A stretch of DNA of 64,000 bases, taken from assembly GCA_905479065.1 (NCBI GenBank), contig CAJQLB010000015.1, positions 1-64,000 of the forward strand, given 5' to 3'. Below, piece by piece: positions 28,101-37,317 of the stretch. Below the pieces are notes generated by a model. The model saw nothing but the letters and a program-made list of their open reading frames with translations, did no database searches and was not told where the DNA came from. The DNA is from an uncultured Flavobacteriaceae bacterium (GTDB lineage: Bacteria > Bacteroidota > Bacteroidia > Flavobacteriales > Flavobacteriaceae). The translations under genes and the position numbers were made by a program. The first letter of the stretch is position 1; the number at the start of each line of letters is the position of its first letter.

Positions 28101-29341
28101 ACACCTGGCACCAAAATCCCTGATTGAACAGTGGCGATATCTCTCACCGCGGATGTCAACTGTGATCCTGCACCACCTATATTAGTTGGGTCAAAATCAT
28201 TATTACCATTATCAGGAAGAGCATTGGGCCCAATATTAACATTAACAGTGGAGCCTAAAATATCTGACTCTCCTAAATCTTGAAAAGCAACAATATTTCG
28301 TACGTTTTCTGTCTGATTTGTCCGATTTGTCACCCAAACCTCAATTCTTGTAATCTGAACTTGTGAATTAATAAAAGGATAGTTATTTAAAGCCTCATCA
28401 TATTTATTTCTAAAATATTGTGCCAAGAAAAAGTGACGATTTTCATCATAATCAAGACCAAAAAACTCAAACTCTTCTAAAGTTCCACCACCTTGAGAGA
28501 CCACAGTTCTCGTTTGAGATTGTTGCTCAGAGAAAACTCCTGTTATCGTAGTTTTTCCAAATTGCAATTGCGTTTTGACTCCAAATAAGCTTTGCGCACC
28601 TGAAATAAGAGAGCTATTTAATGGCATACTGACATTACCAACTTCAATTTTCTGAATGATGTCGTCCTCTGTAGGGGTGTATTCTAGTTTTATTAAGTTT
28701 TGAAAATCAAAGGTAGACTGCGTATCATAATTTGCCGTAACCTGTAATCTTGTTCCAACTTTCCCTAATAAACTTAAGCTAATTCTTTGATCAAAATCAA
28801 AGGTGAAATTACTTCTATTTCTTGGAGAAAAGGAAGGGTTGTCCTGCTTAGTGTAAAGCACCCCAAGGTCCATTTCCACTGATCCCTGAGGAATTACCTC
28901 AATAGTATTTCCTCCAAAAATTGTTTCAAAGAAATTTGAATCAACGTATAAATCAGGAATTAAATTTTTTTTCAAATCTTCAGCTCCTTCTTTTTTTCCA
29001 TCAGTAGCATCAATTTTCTGTTTATAATAGTTTCGTAAATTTTCCTGTAAGACCAACTTTTGATATTCAGTTGGCGTTAAAATAACAGGATAATTAATAT
29101 TAAAACTACCAACAATTTCATTGTAAATATATCTATCTGTTAACGCATCATAGGTGTACTTTGAAACAATACTATCTGGATTTGGTAAACTCAAATTTCC
29201 AAATGAAAAGGTTGTTGAAGTTGAATCACGATTGACTTCAGTTGTTTCTTGAGCTACAGAACTTGTCTGATAAATCAACACAAAAGCTAAAAGTAAGCGT
29301 ACTTGAATAAACTTAGAAAGTGTAAAGTTGGTTGTCTTCAA
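22175..29341 (-). CDS. sprA: Type IX secretion outer-membrane translocon SprA
   Basis: At 2388 residues this is the largest gene in the window. SprA (Sov in Porphyromonas) is the giant 36-strand outer-membrane barrel through which type IX secretion substrates, including gliding adhesins, leave the cell. A signal peptide is seen at residues 1-30 (ending SSVAQ). The family signatures are repeated SprA N-terminal-type domains, the stretch DDFEGTQNAIELLTPQSWFLA, and many aromatic barrel strands up to the terminal TLRYNFGN. No internal stop or frameshift. It starts 5 bases after ruvA. The anchor L protein at the left end is a plausible substrate. Confidence 0.96.
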   Translation of the reverse strand: MKTTNFTLSKFIQVRLLLAFVLIYQTSSVAQETTEVNRDSTSTTFSFGNLSLPNPDSIVSKYTYDALTDRYIYNEIVGSFNINYPVILTPTEYQKLVLQENLRNYYKQKIDATDGKKEGAEDLKKNLIPDLYVDSNFFETIFGGNTIEVIPQGSVEMDLGVLYTKQDNPSFSPRNRSNFTFDFDQRISLSLLGKVGTRLQVTANYDTQSTFDFQNLIKLEYTPTEDDIIQKIEVGNVSMPLNSSLISGAQSLFGVKTQLQFGKTTITGVFSEQQSQTRTVVSQGGGTLEEFEFFGLDYDENRHFFLAQYFRNKYDEALNNYPFINSQVQITRIEVWVTNRTNQTENVRNIVAFQDLGESDILGSTVNVNIGPNALPDNGNNDFDPTNIGGAGSQLTSAVRDIATVQSGILVPGVNEGFDYGKLENARKLIQGSEYNLDTQLGYISLNQRLQNDEILSVAYQYTVGNEVYQVGEFANDGVDATDSSIDAGTGNTVINNNNLVTKMLKSAVTNVDQPIWDLMMKNIYNTGAFQLDREDFKLNIFYTESSPLNYITPVEGTPFPVPETNETALQETPLLRVFNLDKLNFNNDPQANGDGFFDFVPGITVIQQNGKIIFTNVEPFGKYLFDVLDIDNNPSDNIADYNDITQYNANQEKYVYDKLYKQTKTAALEDGEKNKFQIKGRYKSSGSSGIPIGAFNVPRGSVKVTAGGRVLVEGVDYTVNYQIGTVQILDPALQASNTPIQVSVENNAQFGQQTRRFTGLNIEHQFNENFVVGGTFLNLNERPITQKANYNSEPINNTIFGLNGNYSTEVPFLTRLANKLPSIDTDVQSNFSIRGEFAYLLPGSPKGTNFQGEATSYVDDFEGTQNAIELLTPQSWFLASRPRDLGRVYSEGPEDDNGIQNGFDRAFLNWYTIDPIFYSSRKPTGISDDDLSDLYTRRVFIDEIFPQTDIIQGQATIIPTLDLSYYPTERGPYNMDPDETDDVLDNPQDSWAGITRQLTSTDFEQANVEYIEFWLLDPFLNNPTNPGGKLTINLGNISEDIIKDGRKQYENGLPESGDISTLPQTVWSSVVPQNQSLIYAFSTLGQERANQDVGYDGYDDIEEASVFSAFAGIEDPAKDNYTYFLNTEGNIFERYKQYNGLEGNSPDTFTETNRGSTTQPDVEDINRDNTMNTIDSYFEYEMDITPSSLADLNNGFIVDRKEDNVTLPNGDNATTKWYQFRIPLTEPSNQVGGITDFRSIRFTRLYLKEFTQNTILRFASLDLVRSDWRRYKLALDEEVNNDNDNTDFSVGIIGLLENDGNYVSPPGVEREQLNNNNTIVRQNEQSLLVNACGLESQDSRAVFKNISVDMRQFKKLRMFIHAQEGTTPGLADGDAIGFIRMGNDFTQNYYQIEIPLQVTPGVSNDPATVWPNINEINLPIEVLEQIKSLGITNGTLSNEDATFYNVVDGLLEPNAIPEFTPYILGNQRVAIKGNPNFGDVRTLMVGIKNGVRQEVCAQVWFNELRLSDMDNEGGWAAIVNMDSNIADFMDISATGKQSTSGFGTIEQGPNERSREDVKQYDFVTNINLGQLFPKKWGIQLPFNYGQSEELITPEYDQQYKDVTLQSRIDAAETSQERTAIKEQSESYTKRTSVNFIGVKKSRTNEEKKPRFYDVENMTVNYSFNQTEHRDYEIEDALDQSARVGANYNYNFSPVRIEPFKKNDSLFRSKYLKLFKDFNFNLLPTSISLNADFLRQFNKQKFREIDLGGGNIGLEELFRRNYTFDFQYTINYNITDALSFNFTASNNNIVRNYFIDDDLSGAQDPDLDIWDGFFDVGDPNRQYQQLELNYELPFNKVPFLTFLKASYAYTGDFQWQKGSDLFGNLTVDGQTFDLGNTIQNSNNHRLNTSLDMSRLYRYIGLVRKTNTKNSKKGVPGSGSKQNPAKSGNKSNKTYNTIIDLLTMIKRVQVNYTENNGSFLPGYLQTPGFFGTMKPSFGYTFGSQRDIRRVAARNGWLTVFPQFNQQYTEVHNENLDFSVNIEPVRDLKIDLTGGRSYSDTFTENFNTIDNNGDGLSDIYNSQIQNTFGNFNISTSLIKTAFSKSDESGSETFETFRTNRLTIANRLASRAGIDINDPSNLDGDGFPSGFGKSNQAVLLPAFLSAYTGKDASNVKLGALRDIPIPNWTLKYTGFMKMKWFKKRFSRFSLTHGYNATYTINQFRTNLDYDVDNPDDIDQGGNFKNEILYSNINLMEQFSPLFKLDMEMKNSLKILAEVRKDRLLSMSFDNNLLTEIKGNEYIIGLGYRIKDLRINSKLAGPRQVIKSDLNMKADLSLRDNKTIIRYLDLDNNQVTAGQTIWSLKYSADYAFSKNLTGIFYFDYAFSEYAISTAFPQTTVRSGLTLRYNFGN

Positions 29342-29346
29342 ATTCT

Positions 29347-29928
29347 TTATAGATTTTTTAGGGCCTCTTTAATGAGTGTTTCTGCATTTGCTTCTGGCTG
29401 ATTATTGATTATTTTATCAATAACTTTTTCAGCTTGTTTTTTTGAAAAACCCAAAACCTCTAAAGCAGATAACGCTTCATCTTTATTTGTATTGCTTTTT
29501 AGAACACTAACTTCGTCAATATCATATACTTTCAAAACTTTATCCTTCAACTCAATTATCACCCGTTGCGCTGTCTTAAGTCCAATTCCTTTTACAGATT
29601 GAATCAATGTCACATTTTCTGATGCAATTCCTTCACGAACTTGTTTTGGTGTCAATGAAGACAACATCACTCGAGCAGTACTAGCTCCAATTCCACTAAC
29701 AGATATAAGTAACCTAAAAATCTCACGCTCTGCCAGCGATGAGAATCCGAATAAGGTATGCGAATCTTCTTTAACTTGAAGGTGGGTATACAAACGTAAA
29801 TTTTCATTATCAGGAATTTGAGAATATGTATGCATTGAAATATTGATTCGATAACCAATACCTTGGCAATCTATAACAACATCAGTAGGGTTTTTCTCAG
29901 TTAATTTACCTTGAATATGTGTAATCAT
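29347..29928 (-). CDS. ruvA: Holliday junction branch migration protein RuvA
   Basis: RuvA (193 residues) binds four-way DNA junctions and loads the RuvB motor in recombinational repair. It has the N-terminal OB fold (MITHIQGKLTEKNPTDVVIDCQGIGYRI region), two helix-hairpin-helix motifs (LISVSGIGASTARVML and LIQSVKGIGLKTAQRVIIEL), and the C-terminal RuvB-binding domain (DEALSALEVLGFSKKQAEKVI). Full length. In this genome it leads the sprA transcript rather than sitting with ruvB, which lies about 4 kb upstream on the same strand. Confidence 0.97.
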   Translation of the reverse strand: MITHIQGKLTEKNPTDVVIDCQGIGYRINISMHTYSQIPDNENLRLYTHLQVKEDSHTLFGFSSLAEREIFRLLISVSGIGASTARVMLSSLTPKQVREGIASENVTLIQSVKGIGLKTAQRVIIELKDKVLKVYDIDEVSVLKSNTNKDEALSALEVLGFSKKQAEKVIDKIINNQPEANAETLIKEALKNL

Positions 29929-29950
29929 GAAATACGTTTTATTCGCGTTT

Positions 29951-29958
29951 CAAATGTA
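29951..29958 (-). promoter_or_regulatory. -7 promoter element of ruvA-sprA unit
   Basis: On the minus strand TACATTTG matches TAnnTTTG, 22 bases before the ruvA ATG. The -33 region shows no TTG at 19-21 bases. It is the only such match in the 63-base gap to the malic enzyme gene. Confidence 0.5.
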
Positions 29959-29991
29959 ATAAAATTATTTACAATATAACTTGACATATTC

Positions 29992-32289
29992 TTAATTCAA
30001 GCCTGCATTTAGCTGCTCCCGCTTTTGTTTTTTTTGAGCATCAATAACAGCAATTGCAGCCATATTGACAATTTCATCAACACTTGCATCCAGTTGTAAA
30101 ATATGAGCAGGTTTTTTTAATCCCATCATTATTGGACCAATGTTCTCGGCCTTATTTAATTCCTTTAAAAGCTTGTAAGTAATATTAGCTGAATCAAGGT
30201 TTGGAAAAATCAAGGTATTAACTTTTTTTCCTGCCAACTTTGAAAAAGGAAAGATGTCTTGCAACATGTCATTATTAAGAGCAAAGTCTGTTTGTAATTC
30301 GCCGTCGACAATTAAGTTGGGATAATATTTATGTAAATATGCTACGGACTCACGTACTTTTTTGGAACTTGGATGCTCTGACGATCCAAAATTAGAAAAA
30401 GAGACCATGGCAATGACCGGTTGAAGACCAAACATTTTTACTGTTGTTGCAGTCATATTTGCAATGGTGGTTAAGTCCATTGAATCAGGATTAATATTAA
30501 TTGAAGTATCACTCAAAAACAAAGGCCCTCTTTGAGTCATTAAAAGATTGGTGGTTGCCGCTCGTGTCACACCTTTATCCAAGCCAATTAGTTCTAATAT
30601 TGGTTTGACCACGGTTGGATAACTTCGAGAATATCCCGAAATAAGAGCATCTGCATCACCTTCATTTACCATCATTGCAGCAAAATAGTTGCGTTCTCTC
30701 ATCAGTTTTTTAGCTGAAAGTAATGTAATTCCTCGTCGATTTCGCTGTTTCCAAAACACTTCAGCATATGAATCTTTTCGTGGTTCTTCTTCGTCGCTTT
30801 TTGGATCAATAATACTGACGTTAGCATCAAACTCAATTTCTTTCATCAAGGCCTTGATTGCTTTTTTTCGACCTAATAAAATAGGTTCAGCGATGCCTTC
30901 ATCATATACAATTTGGGCTGCCTTTAGTACTGCTAATTGATCTGCTTCTGCAAAAACAACACGCTTTGGATCTAATTTAGCTCTACTGTGCATCAAGCGC
31001 ACAATTTTATTATCACTGCCAAGTCGACCTCTTAATTCATCCTCGTAAGCCTCCCAATTAGTAATTGTTTTTTTTGCTATTCCTGTTTGGATAGCAGCTT
31101 TAGCGACAGCTGGTGGCACTACAGCAATTAATCTAGGATCAAATGGTTTTGGTATGATATAATCCTTACCAAAAGAAAGTTTTGTTTCTGAATAAGCGAC
31201 ATTTACCTGCTCAGGAACGGGTTGCTTGGCCAGTTCTGCTAAGGCAAGTACTGCTGCCTTTTTCATTTCTTCATTAATTTTTGTCGCTCGTACATCAAGT
31301 GCTCCACGAAATATGAATGGGAAACCAAGTACGTTATTTACTTGATTTGGATGATCGCTTCTACCTGTTGCCATGATTATGTCATCTCTCGTATCAACTG
31401 CTAATTGGTATGTGATTTCAGGATTAGGATTAGCCATTGCAAAAACGATTGGTTTACTCGCCATGGTTAATAACATTTCAGGTGTTAATATGTTTGCCAT
31501 TGATAATCCAATAAAAACATCTGCGTCTATCATTGCTTCCTCTATCGAATTAATGTGTCTTGACGTTGCAAATTCTGCTTTTTGAGAGGTTAAGTTTTCT
31601 CGATTTTTCCGAATGACTCCCTTACTATCTAACATGACAATATTTTCAGGATTTGCACCAAATGACTGATAGAGTCTTGTGCAAGATATTGCAGCAGCTC
31701 CAGCACCACTGACTACAATTTTAACATCTTCAATATTTTTATTGTGTATTTCAAGAGCATTTATTAACGCTGCTGCAGAAATTATAGCAGTCCCGTGTTG
31801 ATCATCATGCATTACTGGGATGTCTAACTCTTCTTTCAGTCTTCTCTCTATCTCAAATGCCTCAGGAGCTTTAATATCTTCTAAATTTATCCCACCAAAA
31901 GTTGGCGCAATATTTTTAACTGTTTGAATGAATGTCTCGATGTCATTTGTATCTACTTCAATATCAAAAACATCAATATCAGCAAATATTTTAAAAAGTA
32001 ACCCCTTTCCTTCCATAACAGGTTTTGAAGCAAGGGGGCCAATGTTCCCCAATCCTAAAACAGCTGAACCATTTGAAATAACAGCGACTAGATTTCCTTT
32101 AGTCGTGTATTTGTAAGCTTTCGATGGATTCTTTTCAATCTCTAAACAAGGCTCGGCAACTCCTGGAGAATACGCTAATGAAAGATCACGTTGGGTTGCG
32201 TATTTCGTTGTCGGAACAACAGCAATCTTTCCAGGTGTAGGTTTTGAATGATATAATAAGGCTTCACGACGTTTACTTTCTTTACTCAT
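29992..32289 (-). CDS. maeB: NADP-dependent malic enzyme with phosphotransacetylase-like domain
   Basis: This 765-residue protein is a MaeB-type fusion. Residues about 1-430 are the malic enzyme, which oxidatively decarboxylates malate to pyruvate; [30 protein letters not shown] and the nucleotide-binding GAGAAAISC are visible. Residues about 430-765 are the phosphotransacetylase-like domain, usually an allosteric sensor of acetyl-CoA rather than an enzyme. It supplies NADPH and pyruvate during growth on C4 acids. Stand-alone gene with its own promoter element. Full length and intact. Confidence 0.95.
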   Translation of the reverse strand: MSKESKRREALLYHSKPTPGKIAVVPTTKYATQRDLSLAYSPGVAEPCLEIEKNPSKAYKYTTKGNLVAVISNGSAVLGLGNIGPLASKPVMEGKGLLFKIFADIDVFDIEVDTNDIETFIQTVKNIAPTFGGINLEDIKAPEAFEIERRLKEELDIPVMHDDQHGTAIISAAALINALEIHNKNIEDVKIVVSGAGAAAISCTRLYQSFGANPENIVMLDSKGVIRKNRENLTSQKAEFATSRHINSIEEAMIDADVFIGLSMANILTPEMLLTMASKPIVFAMANPNPEITYQLAVDTRDDIIMATGRSDHPNQVNNVLGFPFIFRGALDVRATKINEEMKKAAVLALAELAKQPVPEQVNVAYSETKLSFGKDYIIPKPFDPRLIAVVPPAVAKAAIQTGIAKKTITNWEAYEDELRGRLGSDNKIVRLMHSRAKLDPKRVVFAEADQLAVLKAAQIVYDEGIAEPILLGRKKAIKALMKEIEFDANVSIIDPKSDEEEPRKDSYAEVFWKQRNRRGITLLSAKKLMRERNYFAAMMVNEGDADALISGYSRSYPTVVKPILELIGLDKGVTRAATTNLLMTQRGPLFLSDTSININPDSMDLTTIANMTATTVKMFGLQPVIAMVSFSNFGSSEHPSSKKVRESVAYLHKYYPNLIVDGELQTDFALNNDMLQDIFPFSKLAGKKVNTLIFPNLDSANITYKLLKELNKAENIGPIMMGLKKPAHILQLDASVDEIVNMAAIAVIDAQKKQKREQLNAGLN

Positions 32290-32313
32290 AGTTCCTACTG
32301 TTAGTTAGATGAA

Positions 32314-32321
32314 CAAATTTA
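32314..32321 (-). promoter_or_regulatory. -7 promoter element of maeB
   Basis: On the minus strand TAAATTTG matches the TAnnTTTG consensus, 24 bases before the maeB ATG. No clear TTG is found in the -33 position. Confidence 0.5.
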
Positions 32322-32349
32322 CTCCCTTGACGCTAAAAAAGAAATAATA

Positions 32350-33282
32350 TTAAGGTTCTTTTAAAAATTTAATATTTCTAATCAGTCCAGAATACTTTGT
32401 TCTTTTTACAGCTGATTTTTGAAAAACTTTTTTAAAAGTTTCTTCTGTTACTTCTTCCCAATCTTGTTTTGTCATTTCTAATAACTCAGGATGTGGATTA
32501 AATAGAGGTTCTCTGTGCGGTTTAGAAAATTTATTCCAAGGGCAAACGTCTTGACACACATCACAACCAAACATCCAGTTATCCATTTGTCCCTTAAAAT
32601 TATTAGGGATATTCTCTTTTAGTTCTATTGTCAAATAAGAGATGCATTTACTACCGTCAACAACGTAAGGTTCTGTTATTGCTTCCGTTGGACAAGCATC
32701 AATACAGGCTGTACAAGTTCCACAATGGTCTGTCACTGGTGTGTCATATTGTAACTCCAAATCAACAACAAGTTCAGCTACAAAATAAAAAGAACCTACT
32801 TTTTGAGTAAGTAAATTACTATGTTTCCCAATCCATCCTAGACCAGACTTGGCAGCCCAAGCTTTGTCCAAAATGGGTGCTGAGTCTACAAAAGCTCGAC
32901 CATAAACATCGCCTATTTCTTCCTTAATGTATTGTAGTAGTTCATTTAATTTATTTTTTATGACAAAATGATAATCTATTCCGTAGGCATATTTACTTAA
33001 TTTTGGTGCCTTTTCATGAATTTGTGTTTTTGTTGGATAATAATTTAGCAATAAAGAAATGACACTTTTAGAATTCTCAACAAGTTTTGTTGGATCTAAT
33101 CTTTTGTCAAAATGATTTTCCATATACTGCATGCGCCCATGCATGCTTTTTGTCAACCATTTTTCTAACCTTGGAGCTTCAGCCTCTAAGAATTGAGCTT
33201 TACTAATGCCACAAGATAAAAAACCGAGGCGTTTAGCTTCGGTCTTAATAAGGTTTGAATATTTTTCTGTATTGTTTATCAA
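32350..33282 (-). CDS. queG: Epoxyqueuosine reductase QueG
   Basis: QueG (310 residues) performs the last step of queuosine synthesis, reducing epoxyqueuosine in the tRNA anticodon with cobalamin and Fe-S clusters. Two ferredoxin-like cysteine sets are visible: C187, C190, C193, C197, and C240, C243, C247 with C213. The catalytic region [13 protein letters not shown] and the [12 protein letters not shown] motif are present. The start is a TTG that overlaps the ruvB stop (TTGA, 4 bases); the first in-frame ATG would remove about 44 conserved residues. Co-transcribed with ruvB. Confidence 0.95.
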   Translation of the reverse strand: MINNTEKYSNLIKTEAKRLGFLSCGISKAQFLEAEAPRLEKWLTKSMHGRMQYMENHFDKRLDPTKLVENSKSVISLLLNYYPTKTQIHEKAPKLSKYAYGIDYHFVIKNKLNELLQYIKEEIGDVYGRAFVDSAPILDKAWAAKSGLGWIGKHSNLLTQKVGSFYFVAELVVDLELQYDTPVTDHCGTCTACIDACPTEAITEPYVVDGSKCISYLTIELKENIPNNFKGQMDNWMFGCDVCQDVCPWNKFSKPHREPLFNPHPELLEMTKQDWEEVTEETFKKVFQKSAVKRTKYSGLIRNIKFLKEP

Positions 33283-34301
33283 AATAAACCTCCTTGCGCT
33301 GCATCCCTTACCTTTCCAAGATGTTTATATGCTTGTTCAGTAACCTCGCGTCCTCTTGGTGTTCGCATCAAAAACCCTTGTTGAATAAGAAAGGGCTCAT
33401 AGACTTCCTCTATGGTTTCAGCACTCTCACTAACTGCGGTTGCTATCGTGGTAATTCCAACAGGTCCGCCTTTAAATTTATCAATAATAGTTGATAAAAT
33501 TTTATTATCCATTTCATCTAAACCATGCGCATCTACGTGTAGCGCCTCAAGTGCATATTTGGCAATGCGTATATCAATTTCACCATTACCTTTAATTTCA
33601 GCAAAATCTCTTACCCGCCTCAATAATGCATTGGCAATTCGGGGAGTCCCTCGACTTCGACCAGCAATTTCAACTGCAGCTTCCATTGAAATTGGGATAT
33701 CAATAATACTAGCGCTCCGTTGTACGATGGTTGTTAATAATTTAGTATCATAATATTGTAACCTACTTTGAATTCCAAATCGTGCACGCATCGGGGCCGT
33801 TAAAAGCCCAGAACGCGTAGTGGCTCCAATTAAGGTAAATGGATTTAGGTTAATTTGAACAGTTCTTGCATTTGGTCCAGTTTCAATCATAATATCGATT
33901 TTATAGTCCTCCATCGCTGAATATAAATACTCTTCAACTATTGGACTTAATCGATGAATCTCATCAATAAAAAGGACATCTCTCTCATCAAGATTAGTAA
34001 GTAACCCTGCAAGATCACCTGGTTTATCTAAAACAGGTCCTGATGTTACTTTAATAGCTACCTCCAATTCGTTCGCAAGGATATTTGCTAACGTTGTTTT
34101 TCCCAATCCTGGTGGTCCATGAAATAATGCATGATCTAAAGCTTCACAACGTCTATTCGCTGCTTGAACAAAAATTTGAAGGTTTTCTAATACTTGATCT
34201 TGACCTGTAAAATCATCAAAAGATAAAGGCCTAAGTTTTTTTTCAGCATCTAATTCTTCGGATGAAATGTTACCAGTCGTGGGATCTAAATTTTCGTTCA
34301 T
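33279..34301 (-). CDS. ruvB: Holliday junction helicase motor RuvB
   Basis: RuvB (340 residues) is the hexameric AAA+ ATPase that drives branch migration with RuvA. Walker A is GPPGLGKT (about residues 60-67), Walker [10 protein letters not shown], sensor 1 GATTRSG, and the arginine finger region is [11 protein letters not shown]-terminal winged helix ([14 protein letters not shown]) binds DNA. ATG 34301 was chosen over a TTG 9 bases upstream, which overlaps the promoter element. queG follows with a 4-base overlap. Confidence 0.97.
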   Translation of the reverse strand: MNENLDPTTGNISSEELDAEKKLRPLSFDDFTGQDQVLENLQIFVQAANRRCEALDHALFHGPPGLGKTTLANILANELEVAIKVTSGPVLDKPGDLAGLLTNLDERDVLFIDEIHRLSPIVEEYLYSAMEDYKIDIMIETGPNARTVQINLNPFTLIGATTRSGLLTAPMRARFGIQSRLQYYDTKLLTTIVQRSASIIDIPISMEAAVEIAGRSRGTPRIANALLRRVRDFAEIKGNGEIDIRIAKYALEALHVDAHGLDEMDNKILSTIIDKFKGGPVGITTIATAVSESAETIEEVYEPFLIQQGFLMRTPRGREVTEQAYKHLGKVRDAAQGGLF

Positions 34302-34307
34302 ACTTAA

Positions 34308-34315
34308 CAAATATA
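34308..34315 (-). promoter_or_regulatory. -7 promoter element of ruvB-queG, very close to the start codon
   Basis: On the minus strand TATATTTG matches TAnnTTTG, but only 6 bases separate it from the ruvB ATG. Transcription would start at or near the start codon, giving a leaderless or near-leaderless mRNA. It also abuts the terminator hairpin of the ctaD operon. Confidence 0.4.
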
Positions 34316-34345
34316 AACAAAAAGCCTTTCCAATATGGAAAGGCT
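34310..34345. terminator. Hairpin with T-run between ctaD and ruvB
   Basis: AGCCTTTCCA and TGGAAAGGCT form a perfect 10-bp stem (34323-34332 with 34336-34345) with a 3-base loop. On the minus strand it is followed by a T-run. ctaD ends at 34402 on the minus strand, 57 bases upstream in transcription terms, so this is the probable end of the act-cta operon and insulates it from ruvB. Confidence 0.82.
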
Positions 34346-34401
34346 CTGTTGATTTTACTCTTAAATATATTCCTATGATATATTTAAAGGAGATACATTA
34401 T

Positions 34402-36192
34402 TTAATGATGCAATTCTTCTTCGCCTTCTTTCAAAGGAACGTTTTGCATCACAAAGTCATCATCGTGACCTGGTTTACTATAATCGTAAGACCATCGGTG
34501 TACATGAGGAATTTCACCTTCCCAATTTCCATGAATATGCTTTACAGGAGCAGTCCATTCTAACGTTGTTGACCTCCAAGGATTTTGAACTGTTTTTTTA
34601 CCATAAAAAATACTTGCAAAAAAGTTATATAAATATAACAGCTGAACGACACCTCCTATGAGGGCAAATGCTGTGATAATAACTTGTACATTTTGAGTGT
34701 CGTCAAAAAGAGGGAAATTACTGTTAGTATAATAACGACGTGGTAAACCAGCCATTCCTATAAAATGCATTGGGAAGAATACTCCATACGCACAGATAGC
34801 TGTTACCCAAAAATGGATGTAGCCTAAATTTTTATTCAACATCTTGCCAAACATTTTTGGATACCAATGGTAAATTCCAGCAAACATACCATATAGTGCA
34901 GAAATACCCATTACCAAATGGAAGTGGGCTACTACGAAATACGTGTCATGCACATTAATATCCAAAGCGCTATCTCCTAAAATAATCCCTGTTAATCCAC
35001 CTGTAATAAAGGTAGAAACAAAGCCAATTGAAAAAAGCATGGCAGGATTCATTTGTAAGTTACCCTTCCATAATGTTGTAATCCAATTAAAAGCTTTAAC
35101 CGCAGAAGGTATCGCAATCAACAACGTAGTGAAGGTGAACACAGAGCCAAGAAAAGGATTCATTCCGGAAATAAACATATGGTGTCCCCATACAATGGTT
35201 GACAAAAATGCAATGGCTAAGATAGATACAATCATAGCGCGATATCCAAAAATAGGCTTGCGAGAGTTTGTTGCTAGAATTTCTGAAACTAGACCCATAG
35301 CAGGTAAAATTACAATATACACCTCTGGATGACCTAAAAACCAAAATAAATGTTCAAAAAGAACAGGTGAACCCCCTTGGTAATGTAAAACCTCACCTTG
35401 AATGAAAATATCAGACAAAAAGAATGACGTTCCAAAACTTCTATCCATAATCAATAATAAAGCGGCAGATAACAGTACGGGGAAAGAAATAACACCAATG
35501 ACCGCAGTTATAAAAAAGGCCCAAATTGTTAACGGCAATCGTGTCATTGACATGCCTTTTGTACGGAGATTTAAAACAGTTACAATGTAATTCAAAGAAC
35601 CTAGAAGTGATGAAGCAATAAAAATTGCCATAGAGACTAACCACAAAGTCATTCCCATACCAGAACCTGCTTGAGCCAATGGTAAGGCGCTTAATGGCGG
35701 ATAAATAGTCCATCCTGCTGCTGCAGGTCCCGCTTCAACAAAAAGGGAAATCACCATCACCACACTTGACACGAAAAATAGCCAATATGACACCATATTG
35801 AGAAAACCCGAAGCCATATCACGTGCCCCAATTTGTAATGGAATTAATAAATTACTAAATGTCCCACTTAGCCCGGCAGTTAGCACAAAAAACACCATGA
35901 TGGTTCCATGAATCGTCACTAATGCCAAATAAATATCGGCATCCATTACACCTCCTGGAGCCCATTTCCCCAATAAAGCTTCAAACAATACATTTGGTTC
36001 TTCAGGCCATGCGATCTGCATACGAAACATCATTGACATCATAACTCCTATAATACCCATGATGGTACCCGTAATAAGGTACTGCTTCGCTATCATTTTA
36101 TGATCTTGACTAAAAATATACTTTGTTACAAACGTTTCTTTATGATGATGTCCATGATCGTCGTGGCCGTGGGTATCTGCGTGTGCTGACAT
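34402..36192 (-). CDS. ctaD: Cytochrome c oxidase subunit I
   Basis: This 596-residue subunit holds heme a, heme a3 and CuB and reduces oxygen while pumping protons. About twelve or more membrane helices are present. WFLGHPEVYIVILPAMG carries the CuB His and its cross-linked Tyr (His about residue 287). WGHHMFISGM and HDTYFVVAHFHLVMG give the remaining CuB and heme ligands. The HADTHGHDDHGHHH start is a His-rich N terminus common in flavobacteria. It is last in the act-cta operon, 32 bases after ctaC. Confidence 0.96.
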   Translation of the reverse strand: MSAHADTHGHDDHGHHHKETFVTKYIFSQDHKMIAKQYLITGTIMGIIGVMMSMMFRMQIAWPEEPNVLFEALLGKWAPGGVMDADIYLALVTIHGTIMVFFVLTAGLSGTFSNLLIPLQIGARDMASGFLNMVSYWLFFVSSVVMVISLFVEAGPAAAGWTIYPPLSALPLAQAGSGMGMTLWLVSMAIFIASSLLGSLNYIVTVLNLRTKGMSMTRLPLTIWAFFITAVIGVISFPVLLSAALLLIMDRSFGTSFFLSDIFIQGEVLHYQGGSPVLFEHLFWFLGHPEVYIVILPAMGLVSEILATNSRKPIFGYRAMIVSILAIAFLSTIVWGHHMFISGMNPFLGSVFTFTTLLIAIPSAVKAFNWITTLWKGNLQMNPAMLFSIGFVSTFITGGLTGIILGDSALDINVHDTYFVVAHFHLVMGISALYGMFAGIYHWYPKMFGKMLNKNLGYIHFWVTAICAYGVFFPMHFIGMAGLPRRYYTNSNFPLFDDTQNVQVIITAFALIGGVVQLLYLYNFFASIFYGKKTVQNPWRSTTLEWTAPVKHIHGNWEGEIPHVHRWSYDYSKPGHDDDFVMQNVPLKEGEEELHH

Positions 36193-36224
36193 AATCTATA
36201 TTTAATTATTTAAATCTTTTTTAT

Positions 36225-37289
36225 TTAATTTTGAACTAAAGAATTTTTGAATGTTTTTTGGTCGTTTAGCCAAGCCTCATACTCTTCTTCTGTTTCAACA
36301 ATTATTTTCATCTGCATGTTGTAATGTGATTTACCACATATTTTATTACACAACAACAAATAATCAAACTCATACCTCAAGTCCTGTCCACGTTCTTCAA
36401 CCTTATCCTTGTTAGCAACTCTCATTTTATTGATTCGAGTTACTTTGTCAATGATATCTGGGTTTTGACGCATATCAGCTGTGGTTACTGTTGGTGTAAA
36501 TCCAAATTGTGTTATCATCCCAGGAACACAATTCATTTGTGCCCTAAAATGTGGCATGTAAGCTGAGTGTAAAACATCCTGCGATCTCATCTTAAACAAT
36601 ATTTTTTTGCCAACAGGTAAATGTAATTCTGTAGTAATAATATCATCTTGGGCGTTAGGGTCTGACTCATCTAGCCCAAGAATATTAGCATTGTCAAGAT
36701 TTATTAATCTTACATTAGCTTCACCCAAAACATTATCTTCTCCAGCGTACCTTGCCTTCCAATTAAATTGTTGCGCATATAGTTCAACAACAATGGTATC
36801 ATCATCTTGATCAATATTCATAATATCCGACCAAGTGAAAAGGCCGTAAATAATCAAACCTGCCAATACGATAACAGGAATGATAGTCCAAATTAACTCA
36901 AGGCGATCATTGTCTGCAAAATATAAAGCCTTTCTACCTTCTTCTCCCTTGTATTTAAAGGCAAAATAATGCAACAAGAATTGTGTTACAGTTTGAACGA
37001 AAAAGATAATTATCATAGAGATAATCATTAAATTATCAATATCAGGACCGTGTGCAGAGGCTGAATTAGATACTAGTGGTAAATCTCCGTAATACACAAA
37101 ACAAAGAATAGTGATCACATAGATAAAAATCAGAAAGCCAAGCATAAAATATGCGTTCCAGCTATTGTCTTTATCAGTTGCTACGGGTGAAGTTTCCTTT
37201 CCTGCATTTGCTAAATCAAAGATTTTCACCATCTGCCAAATAGCAACTGCAATAAATATTAAAACTATAATTGTTAATAAAGCCGTCAT
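36225..37289 (-). CDS. ctaC: Cytochrome c oxidase subunit II with extra N-terminal helices
   Basis: Subunit II (354 residues) receives electrons from cytochrome c or complex III at the dinuclear CuA centre. The ligands are present: H241, C314, C318, H322 and M325 (CNKICGKSHYNM). Besides the two standard helices (about 86-110 and 130-152) there are two more at about 2-21 and 47-67. An inserted segment of about 45 residues lies between the first CuA ligand and the cysteine pair (about 265-308). Both are additions compared with the common two-helix subunit II. No cytochrome c domain is fused. Confidence 0.95.
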   Translation of the reverse strand: MTALLTIIVLIFIAVAIWQMVKIFDLANAGKETSPVATDKDNSWNAYFMLGFLIFIYVITILCFVYYGDLPLVSNSASAHGPDIDNLMIISMIIIFFVQTVTQFLLHYFAFKYKGEEGRKALYFADNDRLELIWTIIPVIVLAGLIIYGLFTWSDIMNIDQDDDTIVVELYAQQFNWKARYAGEDNVLGEANVRLINLDNANILGLDESDPNAQDDIITTELHLPVGKKILFKMRSQDVLHSAYMPHFRAQMNCVPGMITQFGFTPTVTTADMRQNPDIIDKVTRINKMRVANKDKVEERGQDLRYEFDYLLLCNKICGKSHYNMQMKIIVETEEEYEAWLNDQKTFKNSLVQN

Positions 37290-37317
37290 TGTTATATCTG
37301 TTCTTTATTTATTTTAA

